A stretch of 64,000 bases of DNA from the NCBI GenBank assembly GCA_040218535.1, contig JAVJRG010000009.1, positions 186,001-250,000 on the forward strand, in the 5' to 3' direction. Each line of letters opens with the position of its first letter. Within the stretch, counting starts at the first letter, position 1. The notes under the pieces are model-generated. The model was not told the DNA's origin and did no database searches. It worked only from the letters and a program-made list of their open reading frames with translations. Shown here piece by piece: positions 45,133-53,517 of this stretch. Both the position numbers and the translations under genes were made by a program. This DNA comes from Lacipirellulaceae bacterium. Lineage in GTDB: Bacteria; Planctomycetota; Planctomycetia; Pirellulales; Lacipirellulaceae.

Positions 45133-46182
45133 CTAGCCAGTCGCTTGCAAGCGAGTGCCGTCGGGGAGAATGCCAACCGCACTTTCCGGGGGCTGGGCGG
45201 TCGAATTGTTGATTTCAAACCAGGTCGACGAGATACGATGCTGGCAACGCTCGCCTCCACCGGCCTCAACAACACGGGCCAGCTCCAGAAAAGCCTCGTA
45301 GCCGAGCTGGCGTGCATCTTGGCAGACAGCCGTCATCTTGGGATATACGTAGTTCCGCGAGTCGTGATCGTCGAAGCCCACCACGGAGAGATCCCCAGGA
45401 ACCTCCATGCCGATATTCCTCGCTTCGTTAATCAGACCCACAGCAATGGGTGGATCAGTTACAAAGACGGCGGTAGGCGGCTTGGGGACGCTCATCAGAT
45501 TTCGCAGCAATTGGGCGCCATTGAGCCGCTGAGCAGGAACTCGATAAATAAGGCTGCGGTCGATTTCGAGATCGTTCTCTTTCATTACCTCGTTATAGGC
45601 GGCGAAGCGATCGACGTGGTCGCCATCCTCATGCTCGTTCGAGGCGAAGGCGATTCGCTTGTGGCCCAAAGTGATGAGATGCTCGATTGCCTGACGGCTA
45701 GTCGTTGAGGACTCCGCGTAGACAAAGCCGAGATTCTCGTGCTCGAAGTGATCCCCAACGACGATTGCGGGGAAGTTTTCCTCGGCAATGGTCTTACAAG
45801 TTGGTCGCCCCTCGACCGTCGATCGCAGAATGACGCCACGCACACCCTTGCGCAGAAAGAATTGCGTGTAGGATTCGTCGGAACTCTTATCCCTCGAAGG
45901 GTTTAAGACAACCAAATCGAGGTCCGTTAGGTCCATTGCCTGGACCATCCCCTCAACGAGAGCCGCATCATAGGGGGACCCAAGCGAGAAAGGCCCAGCG
46001 TAGACCAAGGCAATAAACGAAGTCGTCCGACGGCCCACATTCGGGACGTATCCGCACTTGTTGACTGCTTCAAGAACCTTCGACCGCGCCTCTTCCGTCA
46101 CGGCAGGGCTGTTATTGATCACCCGCGAAACGGTAGCGATCGAAACGCCAGCGCACTTTGCAACTTGTCGGATCGTAGCCAC
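45133..46182 (-). CDS. LacI family transcriptional regulator
   Basis: A 349-residue protein. The N-terminal helix-turn-helix and hinge are TIRQVAKCAGVSIATVSRVI, then TEEARSKVLEAVNKCGYVPN. The periplasmic-binding-protein-like sensor domain follows (AIEHLITLGHKRIAFASNEH, and GDLSVVGFDDHDSRNYVYPKMTAVCQD near the end). Such regulators usually bind a sugar or sugar phosphate. It is divergent from a GPH-family sugar symporter, with an operator-like site between them, so it probably controls the symporter and itself. Confidence 0.95.
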   Translation of the reverse strand: MATIRQVAKCAGVSIATVSRVINNSPAVTEEARSKVLEAVNKCGYVPNVGRRTTSFIALVYAGPFSLGSPYDAALVEGMVQAMDLTDLDLVVLNPSRDKSSDESYTQFFLRKGVRGVILRSTVEGRPTCKTIAEENFPAIVVGDHFEHENLGFVYAESSTTSRQAIEHLITLGHKRIAFASNEHEDGDHVDRFAAYNEVMKENDLEIDRSLIYRVPAQRLNGAQLLRNLMSVPKPPTAVFVTDPPIAVGLINEARNIGMEVPGDLSVVGFDDHDSRNYVYPKMTAVCQDARQLGYEAFLELARVVEAGGGERCQHRISSTWFEINNSTAQPPESAVGILPDGTRLQATG

Positions 46183-46195
46183 GTGGTTATCATCC

Positions 46196-46208
46196 TGTAA
46201 CAGTTATG
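46196..46208. promoter_or_regulatory. Candidate LacI-type operator in divergent promoter
   Basis: TGTAACAGTTATG resembles the motifs at 44798 and 43718 (10 of 11 bases with the inverse of TAACTGTTTCA). It lies 14 bases upstream of the LacI start, fitting autoregulation. Confidence 0.4.
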
Positions 46209-46382
46209 TAAATGTTTCTTCTCTGCATCATAACTGCTCCCGTAGAACTGTCAAATACCAGGCTGTCAAACACTCGTTTCAGATGCCAGTGCCACCAGCG
46301 CTGGCCACTATCGGGCAATTCGTCCAATCGACCTAAATCTTGCTTGCTCTGCGGCCCCCAAAAAAACTGACGGCTTCCACTG

Positions 46383-47915
46383 ATGACTGAAACCCAACAC
46401 CACGCCACTGCCCCGGAAGATCGGATACCTCTGGGGCAGAAATCTGCTTATGCGGTGGGGATGCTCGTCAATAATCTACAAGCTGCCGCGTTGCCGGCCA
46501 TGATGGTAATCCTCAACATCGGCCTGGGGATGAGCCCCATTTTGGTGGGCATCATCGGATTCGTGCCCCGCATCTTCGACGCGGTCTCCGACCCACTGAT
46601 GGGTTACATCTCTGACCGGACTCGAACCCGCTGGGGACGCCGCCGTCCCTTCATTTTTATTGGTGCGCTTCTAGCCGGAGTCATCTTCGCCGCGATGTGG
46701 CAGATGCCTTCGGGACAGTCCGAAACGTTTTACTATCGCACGTTCCTCACGGCTTCGATCGCTTACTTTCTGATCTACACGATTTACGCGACCCCTTTCG
46801 TGGCCCTGGGTTTTGAAATGACTCCCGATTACCACGAGAGGACGCGCCTCCAAGCGTTTGCTAATACCTTCGGGCAACTTGCCTGGCTCGGAGCACCGGC
46901 CATCTGGTGGTTCATCGCTAATAAAGACTTCTTTCCTGATGAAGCTGCCGGCGCGCGTTACTTGGCGATCTGGATTGGCGGAGCCATTAGCTTGCTGGGG
47001 ATCGCGCCCGCCATCTTTTGTCGCGAGCGTCAAACTCTTGCGCCATCAACTGATGATTCGGATGAAACTGAGGGCGGTGTCCTCAATGAACTGTTTCTAT
47101 TCTTTCGCGGCGTCGCGACCACGTTTCGATGCGGGCCGTTCGTCAAACTCTGCCTGGCAACCTTCTTGGTGTTCAACGGCTTCATGCTGGGTACGTCGTT
47201 CTCTCTCTATGTGATGATCTACTATGTCTTTCAGCAGCCCGATACGGTTGAAGGCATCAACTCGATCGCCGCAAGTATCAACCCGCTTTCTGGATACGCC
47301 CTGAACTCCTTCGATCTCGATAGCGCAAAGTCTTCAGCGGGAGGTCTTAACTTTTGGTTTGGTTTTCTAACCTCGGTTGCGACTCTGTTGGTGATCCCCT
47401 TTACGGGCTACCTTTCAACGATCATCGGCAAACGGAAAACCTTCCTGATCACCATCCCGCTTTCGCTGGTGGGGTACGGCCTCAAGTGGTTCGGCTACAA
47501 CACGCTGCATCCTTACTGGCTGCTTGCTGCGTGCCCTTTCGTGGCCTTCGGTACGGGATCGCTGTTCACTCTGATGGGCTCAATGGTTGCCGACGTCTGC
47601 GACTACGACGAACTCGACAGCCACCAGCGTCGCGAAGGCATGTTCGGCGCGATCTATTGGTGGATGGTCAAGGTTGGCTTGGCCCTGGCCGGCTTGCTCA
47701 CCGGGGTGCTGTTGGAAGTCTCCGGCTTCGACGTGAATCGCGGCATTCTCCAGACCGAAGAGACCCTCTTGCTTCTGCGTGTCTTCGATGTCGGCGTCCC
47801 CCTGATCACTTCGGCGATTGCCATCGCGATCATGATGACTTACGAGCTAACCGAAACCCGCTCGCACGAGATCCGCGAAGAGCTCATCCGACGCCGCGGC
47901 AAGTTGAGTGCGTAG
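46383..47915 (+). CDS. GPH-family sugar:cation symporter (MFS)
   Basis: A 510-residue membrane protein with about 12 hydrophobic segments. The diagnostic block FVPRIFDAVSDPLMGYISDRTRTRWGRRRPFI is the glycoside-pentoside-hexuronide (melibiose-carrier-like) family signature. YATPFVALGFEMTPDYHERTRLQAFAN and MVADVCDYDELDSHQRREGMFGAIYWW are further family blocks. It would import an oligosaccharide or glycoside with a cation. The divergent LacI gene suggests induction by its substrate. Confidence 0.93.
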   Translation: MTETQHHATAPEDRIPLGQKSAYAVGMLVNNLQAAALPAMMVILNIGLGMSPILVGIIGFVPRIFDAVSDPLMGYISDRTRTRWGRRRPFIFIGALLAGVIFAAMWQMPSGQSETFYYRTFLTASIAYFLIYTIYATPFVALGFEMTPDYHERTRLQAFANTFGQLAWLGAPAIWWFIANKDFFPDEAAGARYLAIWIGGAISLLGIAPAIFCRERQTLAPSTDDSDETEGGVLNELFLFFRGVATTFRCGPFVKLCLATFLVFNGFMLGTSFSLYVMIYYVFQQPDTVEGINSIAASINPLSGYALNSFDLDSAKSSAGGLNFWFGFLTSVATLLVIPFTGYLSTIIGKRKTFLITIPLSLVGYGLKWFGYNTLHPYWLLAACPFVAFGTGSLFTLMGSMVADVCDYDELDSHQRREGMFGAIYWWMVKVGLALAGLLTGVLLEVSGFDVNRGILQTEETLLLLRVFDVGVPLITSAIAIAIMMTYELTETRSHEIREELIRRRGKLSA

Positions 47916-48045
47916 GACCGTTGCGGAACGCAGCGGGCGATTGAAATGTCGGCGCAAGTTGAGAATTTGGAGATTCGTAGCCTCCGAGGTTATAATTCGC
48001 TGAACAAGAGGGACCTAATCGTTCATCGGGTAGTCATTTTAAGTA

Positions 48046-48363
48046 GTGATCATGGTGAAACTGCAACAAATCACCCGACTTGACGTGCCGCTTTTCTTTT
48101 TATGGTGTGTTCTAGCCTTTGGCTTGCTGACGTTCCTCCCGTGGCACCCTTATCCGAAGACAGGGGAGTTGTTGCCATTGGGTACACCATACATTAACGG
48201 CAATGGGCTTCAGGATAGAGACACACAATTACTACTCCTCTTGCACTGTATTGCCACAATTGTCGTTGCAATCTCTATTGAGCTGTTTCGCATAATAGCT
48301 AGACGCTATTCTTCAACCGCAAATTGCGAACATGACCAAGCGCAAAACACCGAACACAGTTAG
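48046..48363 (+). CDS. Small hypothetical membrane protein
   Basis: A 105-residue open frame with two hydrophobic segments (PLFFLWCVLAFGLLTFLPW near residues 15-33 and LLLLLHCIATIVVAISIELF near 62-82) and a hydrophilic tail. No family is recognised. A start two codons later (48052) is possible. It lies alone between the symporter and a degenerate region. Confidence 0.5.
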   Translation: MIMVKLQQITRLDVPLFFLWCVLAFGLLTFLPWHPYPKTGELLPLGTPYINGNGLQDRDTQLLLLLHCIATIVVAISIELFRIIARRYSSTANCEHDQAQNTEHS

Positions 48364-48395
48364 CGGTCGAGGCGAATCCTGGTCAGATCGTTTAC

Positions 48396-48473
48396 CTAAC
48401 TGGTGAACTTGTTGCCTCTGCAGAGGATGAAGTCTTGACCGTCGACAGTGCCATCGGTGTTTCCGTCACCGTT
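48396..48473 (-). pseudogene. Remnant of a dockerin-like C-terminus
   Basis: On the minus strand 26 codons read NGDGNTDGTVDGQDFILCRG and end at a stop after five more residues. This is the calcium-loop repeat found before PEP-CTERM signals in this window (compare DANGSGSVNGDDLTVWDTQYG at 42056). A TGA lies just upstream in frame, and no start or sorting signal remains, so it is read as the remains of a lost surface-protein gene. Confidence 0.55.
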
Positions 48474-48531
48474 GCTTCACGACAAGCTGCTGCGGAACTT
48501 GACAACTTCCAGCAGTCGTTATACTCCAAGC

Positions 48532-49323
48532 ATGCGGATCCGCGAAAACCATCAGCGAGCCATTGAACGCTTGGCCGACGCCTACCGCGACGATCCGCGG
48601 TTTCGTGCGCTGATCATCGGCGGCTCCGTCGCCAAAGGCTATGCCCGCGAGGACTCGGACGTGGACTTCCTGATCGTCGCAAGTGATGAGGCGTTCGAGC
48701 AGCACCTGACCGCGCGCGACCTCTTCATCAATCGCAGAGACCTCTGTGACTACGAGGGGGGCTACGTCGACGGCAAGATCATCAACCTTGCGTTCCTTGA
48801 AGACTTGGCTGAAAAGGGCAACGAACCTTCCCGTGCCGCGTTCGAGGGGGCGTTCGTCGCCTACTCGCACGTCCCCGACCTCGACGCCCTGCTGCGGCGG
48901 ATCCCTGTCTATCCCGAGGCGGGGCACGATGAACGCATCAAGGCTTTCTACAGCATGTCATTCATTCAGCACTGGCTTTTCCAAGAGGCAGAGCGCCACG
49001 GCAACCGCTACACGCTGACCCGCGCCGCCAGTCAGCTTGCGTTGTTCACCGCCCGGTTGCTCCTGGCCCATAACCGCCGACTCTTCCCCTATCATAAGTG
49101 GCTGCCGAAGGCCCTCGAATCGGTGCCTGACAAGCCCGACGACATGATGCAATGCTTCGGTAACCTGCTCGAAAAACCCTCCGGAGCCCATGCCACCGCC
49201 CTGTTCGAATCAGTCCGGGACCATCGTGACTGGGGCGTCAGCGACCTCGAGGCCTACACGTGGTTCATGACCGACGTGGAGTGGAGCTGGATGTCGGGCA
49301 GAACTCCCATCGAGGACTGGTAG
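48532..49323 (+). CDS. Nucleotidyltransferase domain protein
   Basis: A 263-residue protein from the ATG at 48532 (an upstream in-frame start at 48448 runs through degenerate sequence and is rejected). The minimal nucleotidyltransferase motif is GGSVAKGYAREDSDVDF with metal-binding D43 and D45. The C-terminal helical part (about 120-240) resembles the substrate-binding half of kanamycin-type or MNT enzymes. Nucleotide and target are unknown. Confidence 0.8.
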   Translation: MRIRENHQRAIERLADAYRDDPRFRALIIGGSVAKGYAREDSDVDFLIVASDEAFEQHLTARDLFINRRDLCDYEGGYVDGKIINLAFLEDLAEKGNEPSRAAFEGAFVAYSHVPDLDALLRRIPVYPEAGHDERIKAFYSMSFIQHWLFQEAERHGNRYTLTRAASQLALFTARLLLAHNRRLFPYHKWLPKALESVPDKPDDMMQCFGNLLEKPSGAHATALFESVRDHRDWGVSDLEAYTWFMTDVEWSWMSGRTPIEDW

Positions 49324-49468
49324 CGGTCGACGAACGTCAGAGTGAAGCGAGACAGCTGAAACTGGGCCAGGCATGGGACTGCGGAAAACCATTTAACCTC
49401 GGCATCCGCCAGAGAACCCTACCCTACTCAACCCCCGAGACCGTCACTTGTAACTGAGCGAAAAAGTC

Positions 49469-49496
49469 CCACTTGACGCTGAAACGTTTCAAGTGG
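49469..49496. terminator. Hairpin between convergent genes
   Basis: CCACTTGA and TCAAGTGG form a stem around a 12-base loop; an inner TGAAACGTTTCA palindrome (49480-49491) overlaps. It lies between the nucleotidyltransferase gene and the end of the long minus-strand operon, and may serve both. Confidence 0.5.
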
Positions 49497-49515
49497 CTTT
49501 GCTAATTTACAAGAT

Positions 49516-52500
49516 CTAATTCTCACCATCTCCTGGCAGCGGATAGTAAGGCTTCATTCCCAATCTCATAGGCTCCTTGATTTGTTCAAGCCTGGCTGAG
49601 TAAGCGATTGGGCGGTCTTCACCGGGCAGAATGGGAACGCCTTCGGAATCGAGCGGATACTCGGGGCCGCCGCTTCCGATCAGTTTTCCTTCCGCGGAAT
49701 AATGCGAGATTGTCACCCACTGGTAATTGTCTCCGTGTTCGTAGTCGATAAATCCACGCAATCTCAAGTTATCGTCGAAACTGAGGACACGCGATAGCAG
49801 CCCACGCGCATCGTATTCACCCCAGTAGTAAAAAAAGTAGGCCCGAGGATTGGGCTGTTTCCTGTCGTCAACAGATTTATTCTGCACAAGGATAGGCCGA
49901 CTGGACTTGTCGTACCAAATCAGCATTTCAGTCCTTTTGAGGGCGCTTTGCGATTGCGCTGGAGCGGTCCTCACCAGACGCCCGTCAACGTAATAGCTCA
50001 TCCTTCCACGGCCCTCTTCAACTGGCGGATCGAGGTAAGTGCCGGTAGTGCTAATTGATGGTAGCCAGCCATCAAAGGTTGACCAACCGTCTTGGTAGAG
50101 TACCGTGGCGTCAGGAGGCACATGGTGGCCGCTAGCCAGCAGTTTCTTGATATTTGATTTCACCCGTTGGAGTTCATCGGCGTCGATGACACGCAGCTTA
50201 GCCTTAGCGGATGTTGCTCGGATATTTCTATTATCAGAGGAACCTACTGAGGCTGGTTCATGCAGCGTGAATCGGTAGATTTCACCATGGTACTTATCGG
50301 AGACACCCACGAAGCCATAGTGGGCTGAATTCGCGTACCATTCTGCCTCAGGCATCGACATTGAGGAGAGCCGACGTGAGTGCCCACGTTTGTCGGTTTG
50401 CAGATCGACGATGGCTCCCGAGTTTAGGTCAAGCCTCCACCAGTGCGTGCTTAAGGGCAAGTGGAGATAGTCGCCCTCGCGTAGATACGCTTGGCCGCGA
50501 GGGCGGTGTCCTCGGAATGATCGTGGCTGCTTACGAGGTGGGCCAATCGCCGCTGCAAGCTGGAAGAAATTATGTGTATGATAGACCTTTCCCTGATACA
50601 TAACGAATTCCTCCTCCCGACTATTCCGTTGATTGTACGCCAGAGAACGACTGCCCAATTGAATCGTAAGGTCACTCAAGTTGATCAGTAGAGGCTGCGC
50701 TCGTGAGCCGCTCCGTCCGACATACACTAGTCCTCTAGGTTCGCCTGCCGACGAGCGCGGTTCGAGTTCTGCCATGACAATGGTCGGAGTGAAACCATGG
50801 GCGATTCCTACTTGTTTTGAAGGCACAGTGCCGGGGTTCGTATTGCTTACAGAAAAGACTTCCGTCGCCTCGTGAAATACCTTCACTGCAGCCTTCTTGT
50901 CCTGTGTAACGATCATGGCGCACCAAGCACGCTCATTAGGACCGAACGAGCCGACTGCCAAGGCTTGGCCTTCACCAAGAGGTTGGACGCGAATAGCGCG
51001 CTCGCTGGGCGGAAGGCCGTCACGAATGTGCGTTAGGACTTTCATATTTGAGTCAAACTGCCAGATGCCACTGGCGAGTGTTGCCACCCAGAGGTGCTTG
51101 CCATCCCAGCGTACATCGTCAATGACGACGGATCGCTCGAAAGGAAAGTCGAACGGCTCTAACTTGCCAGGGGTTTGCATGACCAGGAGACCTTTCCAGG
51201 TCCAGATCACGTCAAGCGATTCGCCACAGGCAATCCACCTTGGTTTGATAGCAATGCGACTTTTTTTCCGCGGAAATCGATAGGAGCCTTGAAGTGACGG
51301 ATGCACATCGCGAGGTAATGCGCTATTCTCAAAGTGAAGTCGAATGCTTAGCCTTTCGTAGCTCATCGGGGGCGGTTCGACGACACGATTGGGGTCAGGC
51401 GCACGGCGTGGACGCTGCTTGCGTAGCTTTGGTTCCAGTTTCCGGCGAGGTCCGAAAGGGTCATCCACGATCTCGAACCGTTCGAGTTGCCAGCGCATTT
51501 GCCGTACGTCACGAAGAGGCACGGTAGCATCATGCATTTGAGGCTGCTCAAACTGAGCATGCAGAAACTCCGTCCACTCCGCGACTGCGAGAGTGGCCAT
51601 GTCTAACAAGAAAGTGATCTCTTTTGGCGATGTGTTGGCATCGACAAGATACCAGCGACAACGCAACTGTTCCCACCGCGCGGTGAGACGCGCCATGGTA
51701 TGATCGCTATAGGAAAGAGCCTCGAGAAATTGCAACCATTGCTTGGGGGAAATACTGTACGAATCGTAATTCCGTTTTCGGTAACGTGGCTTCGGATGAC
51801 GATCGCTGTACCGATGGTTATCAATGTCGGGAAAAACTTTTCTAGAAATATTCCTCAGCTCAGGACTAAATCCGAGATTGTCGGGAATACGTTCCGTCCA
51901 AAGCTCGAATAAGTATTCTAGGTCGGACGGCTGCAAGTCTTGAAAATCAACTCGATGGGTAGCATTACCAAGAAGTGCGGATTGGATTTGTCTCTTGCGA
52001 CTCGACGTAACATTCTCGTGGTTAGCGTGTGGTCCCTGCGGTAACTGAAGTACCAAAGGGGCAATGACCCAGACGTGTTGTTTAAGCCGTTGTTCGGCAG
52101 TAGATAATAGTTGTTGGAGGGAGCTGCTCTCTTCAACTTCTCGCTTAGAAAATCGCGGTATCGAAGTAGTAATGAGCGATAACGCTTGTTGGTCCGTCAC
52201 GAGTCGGTTGCGAATTAAGTATTCAGAATGGCTCAGGATATCCGCATGTACCGAAAGTAAGTTCTCTGCACGGCCTAGGCTGCCTGCCGGACCGGGCCAG
52301 GTGGAATCATCGTATCCTGGCACGGAAACCATGCGTAGGATTCTCCTTTCGTCCTCGATCAGTCGTAAGCGCACTTCAGCGTTCTTAGGGCGGATAAGCA
52401 AGGCTGCCTGGCGCAATCCGCATGCAGCGCGCCGCATACCCAGACGAGAGAATGCCTCGGCACGTTCCTCTAGCCAAGTGAACTGTTGCTGGGCGTCGTG

Positions 52501-53511
52501 AGCTTGCTCGCCCCATTTGCCATTCTCGTCAAGCAGACGGTTTGCATGTCGCGAAACCTGCTCAAAAAGCTGACTCTCCGCCACTTCGACGAACCGTGCG
52601 CTTCGCGTTACGTTCGCTGGCAACTTGGCAGCCAGTTCGACCGTGAACAAGTCTTCTTGCTCACCGGTGGAATCTTTGGCCCGAAAACTTCCCGAAATCA
52701 GTATCGGAACAATTCGATCCAGCTTGCTTTCCGACTGGTCAGCGAGCTCATCCCAGATTGCCTGTGCCTCTTGATACTCGATCACGGCGATCCCCGGTTT
52801 GGACACCAGAGTGCTCTCGATGAGACGGGCTAGCGACTCTTGATAAGCGTCATGCTCGTGCGTGAGTGATTTGGAGAGCAACGGGCTGACCCCAACGACA
52901 TGCACAAGCCCGCTCTGCAACTCCTTGTTGATCTGGCTCGCAAGGTGGGCGATTCGCTGAGCGATCTTCGCGGGTGCCTGAGTGGCAAGAGAGTACCCTT
53001 GGATTTCTAGGCGGGCACCGGATCGCACGTGACACAGCACAACTTCGATCTCTTGCCGCTGGACCACATAACTCTTCTGCATGGTGGCCAGCCTGCCCGT
53101 CGCGCGCTGTTGGCTTTGCGGTTGCCCCGTTGACGCCGCTTCGGCAACCTCTTCGACCTTGATAACACGCAGGATAACCAGGATGTCAGCGGCTACTCGC
53201 TGACCGATTTTCATCCTCTGTGATCTCGATTCAAGACCGCTGAGGGCCGTCAACTTGGCTTCACTCAGGACAGCCTCGAACTCATCGCGCTCGACAAGAT
53301 CCACGCCTTGAAGCTTGTCCAGTTTGACGGTTAGCAGATCGGGAATACCTGTCTCTTGAGCTTGCCGAGAAGCGAGTACCGCCCAGGTCAGATTTGGAGT
53401 TTGTGTGTTGGCACTACCTTCGCTAACGAACACCTTGCCAATCAGCGTTATCCCAACAAGGATCGCCAAACCAAGATTAATGAGGGGCATGCGTAGACTC
53501 AGAGAAGTCAT
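49516..53511 (-). CDS. 1331-residue exported protein: CsgG-like N-terminus plus propeller-like C-terminus
   Basis: An N-terminal signal or anchor (residues about 10-32) is followed by a CsgG/TolB-N-like domain: WAVLASRQAQETGIPDLLTV, KLQGVDLVERDEFEAVLSEA, RVAADILVILRVIKVEE. Residues about 230-330 repeat a similar alpha/beta pattern (SKPGIAVIEYQEAQAIWDEL). A long helical middle follows. From about 760 to 1160 there are propeller-like blades (VRWDGKHLWVATLASGIWQF) that resemble the C-terminus of the neighbouring 53518 gene. The last 150 residues have a YD-like pattern (WGEYDARGLLSRVLSFDDNL). No family match is known to me. Last gene of the operon; it starts 6 bases after the previous stop. Confidence 0.85.
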   Translation of the reverse strand: MTSLSLRMPLINLGLAILVGITLIGKVFVSEGSANTQTPNLTWAVLASRQAQETGIPDLLTVKLDKLQGVDLVERDEFEAVLSEAKLTALSGLESRSQRMKIGQRVAADILVILRVIKVEEVAEAASTGQPQSQQRATGRLATMQKSYVVQRQEIEVVLCHVRSGARLEIQGYSLATQAPAKIAQRIAHLASQINKELQSGLVHVVGVSPLLSKSLTHEHDAYQESLARLIESTLVSKPGIAVIEYQEAQAIWDELADQSESKLDRIVPILISGSFRAKDSTGEQEDLFTVELAAKLPANVTRSARFVEVAESQLFEQVSRHANRLLDENGKWGEQAHDAQQQFTWLEERAEAFSRLGMRRAACGLRQAALLIRPKNAEVRLRLIEDERRILRMVSVPGYDDSTWPGPAGSLGRAENLLSVHADILSHSEYLIRNRLVTDQQALSLITTSIPRFSKREVEESSSLQQLLSTAEQRLKQHVWVIAPLVLQLPQGPHANHENVTSSRKRQIQSALLGNATHRVDFQDLQPSDLEYLFELWTERIPDNLGFSPELRNISRKVFPDIDNHRYSDRHPKPRYRKRNYDSYSISPKQWLQFLEALSYSDHTMARLTARWEQLRCRWYLVDANTSPKEITFLLDMATLAVAEWTEFLHAQFEQPQMHDATVPLRDVRQMRWQLERFEIVDDPFGPRRKLEPKLRKQRPRRAPDPNRVVEPPPMSYERLSIRLHFENSALPRDVHPSLQGSYRFPRKKSRIAIKPRWIACGESLDVIWTWKGLLVMQTPGKLEPFDFPFERSVVIDDVRWDGKHLWVATLASGIWQFDSNMKVLTHIRDGLPPSERAIRVQPLGEGQALAVGSFGPNERAWCAMIVTQDKKAAVKVFHEATEVFSVSNTNPGTVPSKQVGIAHGFTPTIVMAELEPRSSAGEPRGLVYVGRSGSRAQPLLINLSDLTIQLGSRSLAYNQRNSREEEFVMYQGKVYHTHNFFQLAAAIGPPRKQPRSFRGHRPRGQAYLREGDYLHLPLSTHWWRLDLNSGAIVDLQTDKRGHSRRLSSMSMPEAEWYANSAHYGFVGVSDKYHGEIYRFTLHEPASVGSSDNRNIRATSAKAKLRVIDADELQRVKSNIKKLLASGHHVPPDATVLYQDGWSTFDGWLPSISTTGTYLDPPVEEGRGRMSYYVDGRLVRTAPAQSQSALKRTEMLIWYDKSSRPILVQNKSVDDRKQPNPRAYFFYYWGEYDARGLLSRVLSFDDNLRLRGFIDYEHGDNYQWVTISHYSAEGKLIGSGGPEYPLDSEGVPILPGEDRPIAYSARLEQIKEPMRLGMKPYYPLPGDGEN

Positions 53512-53517
53512 GACGTG

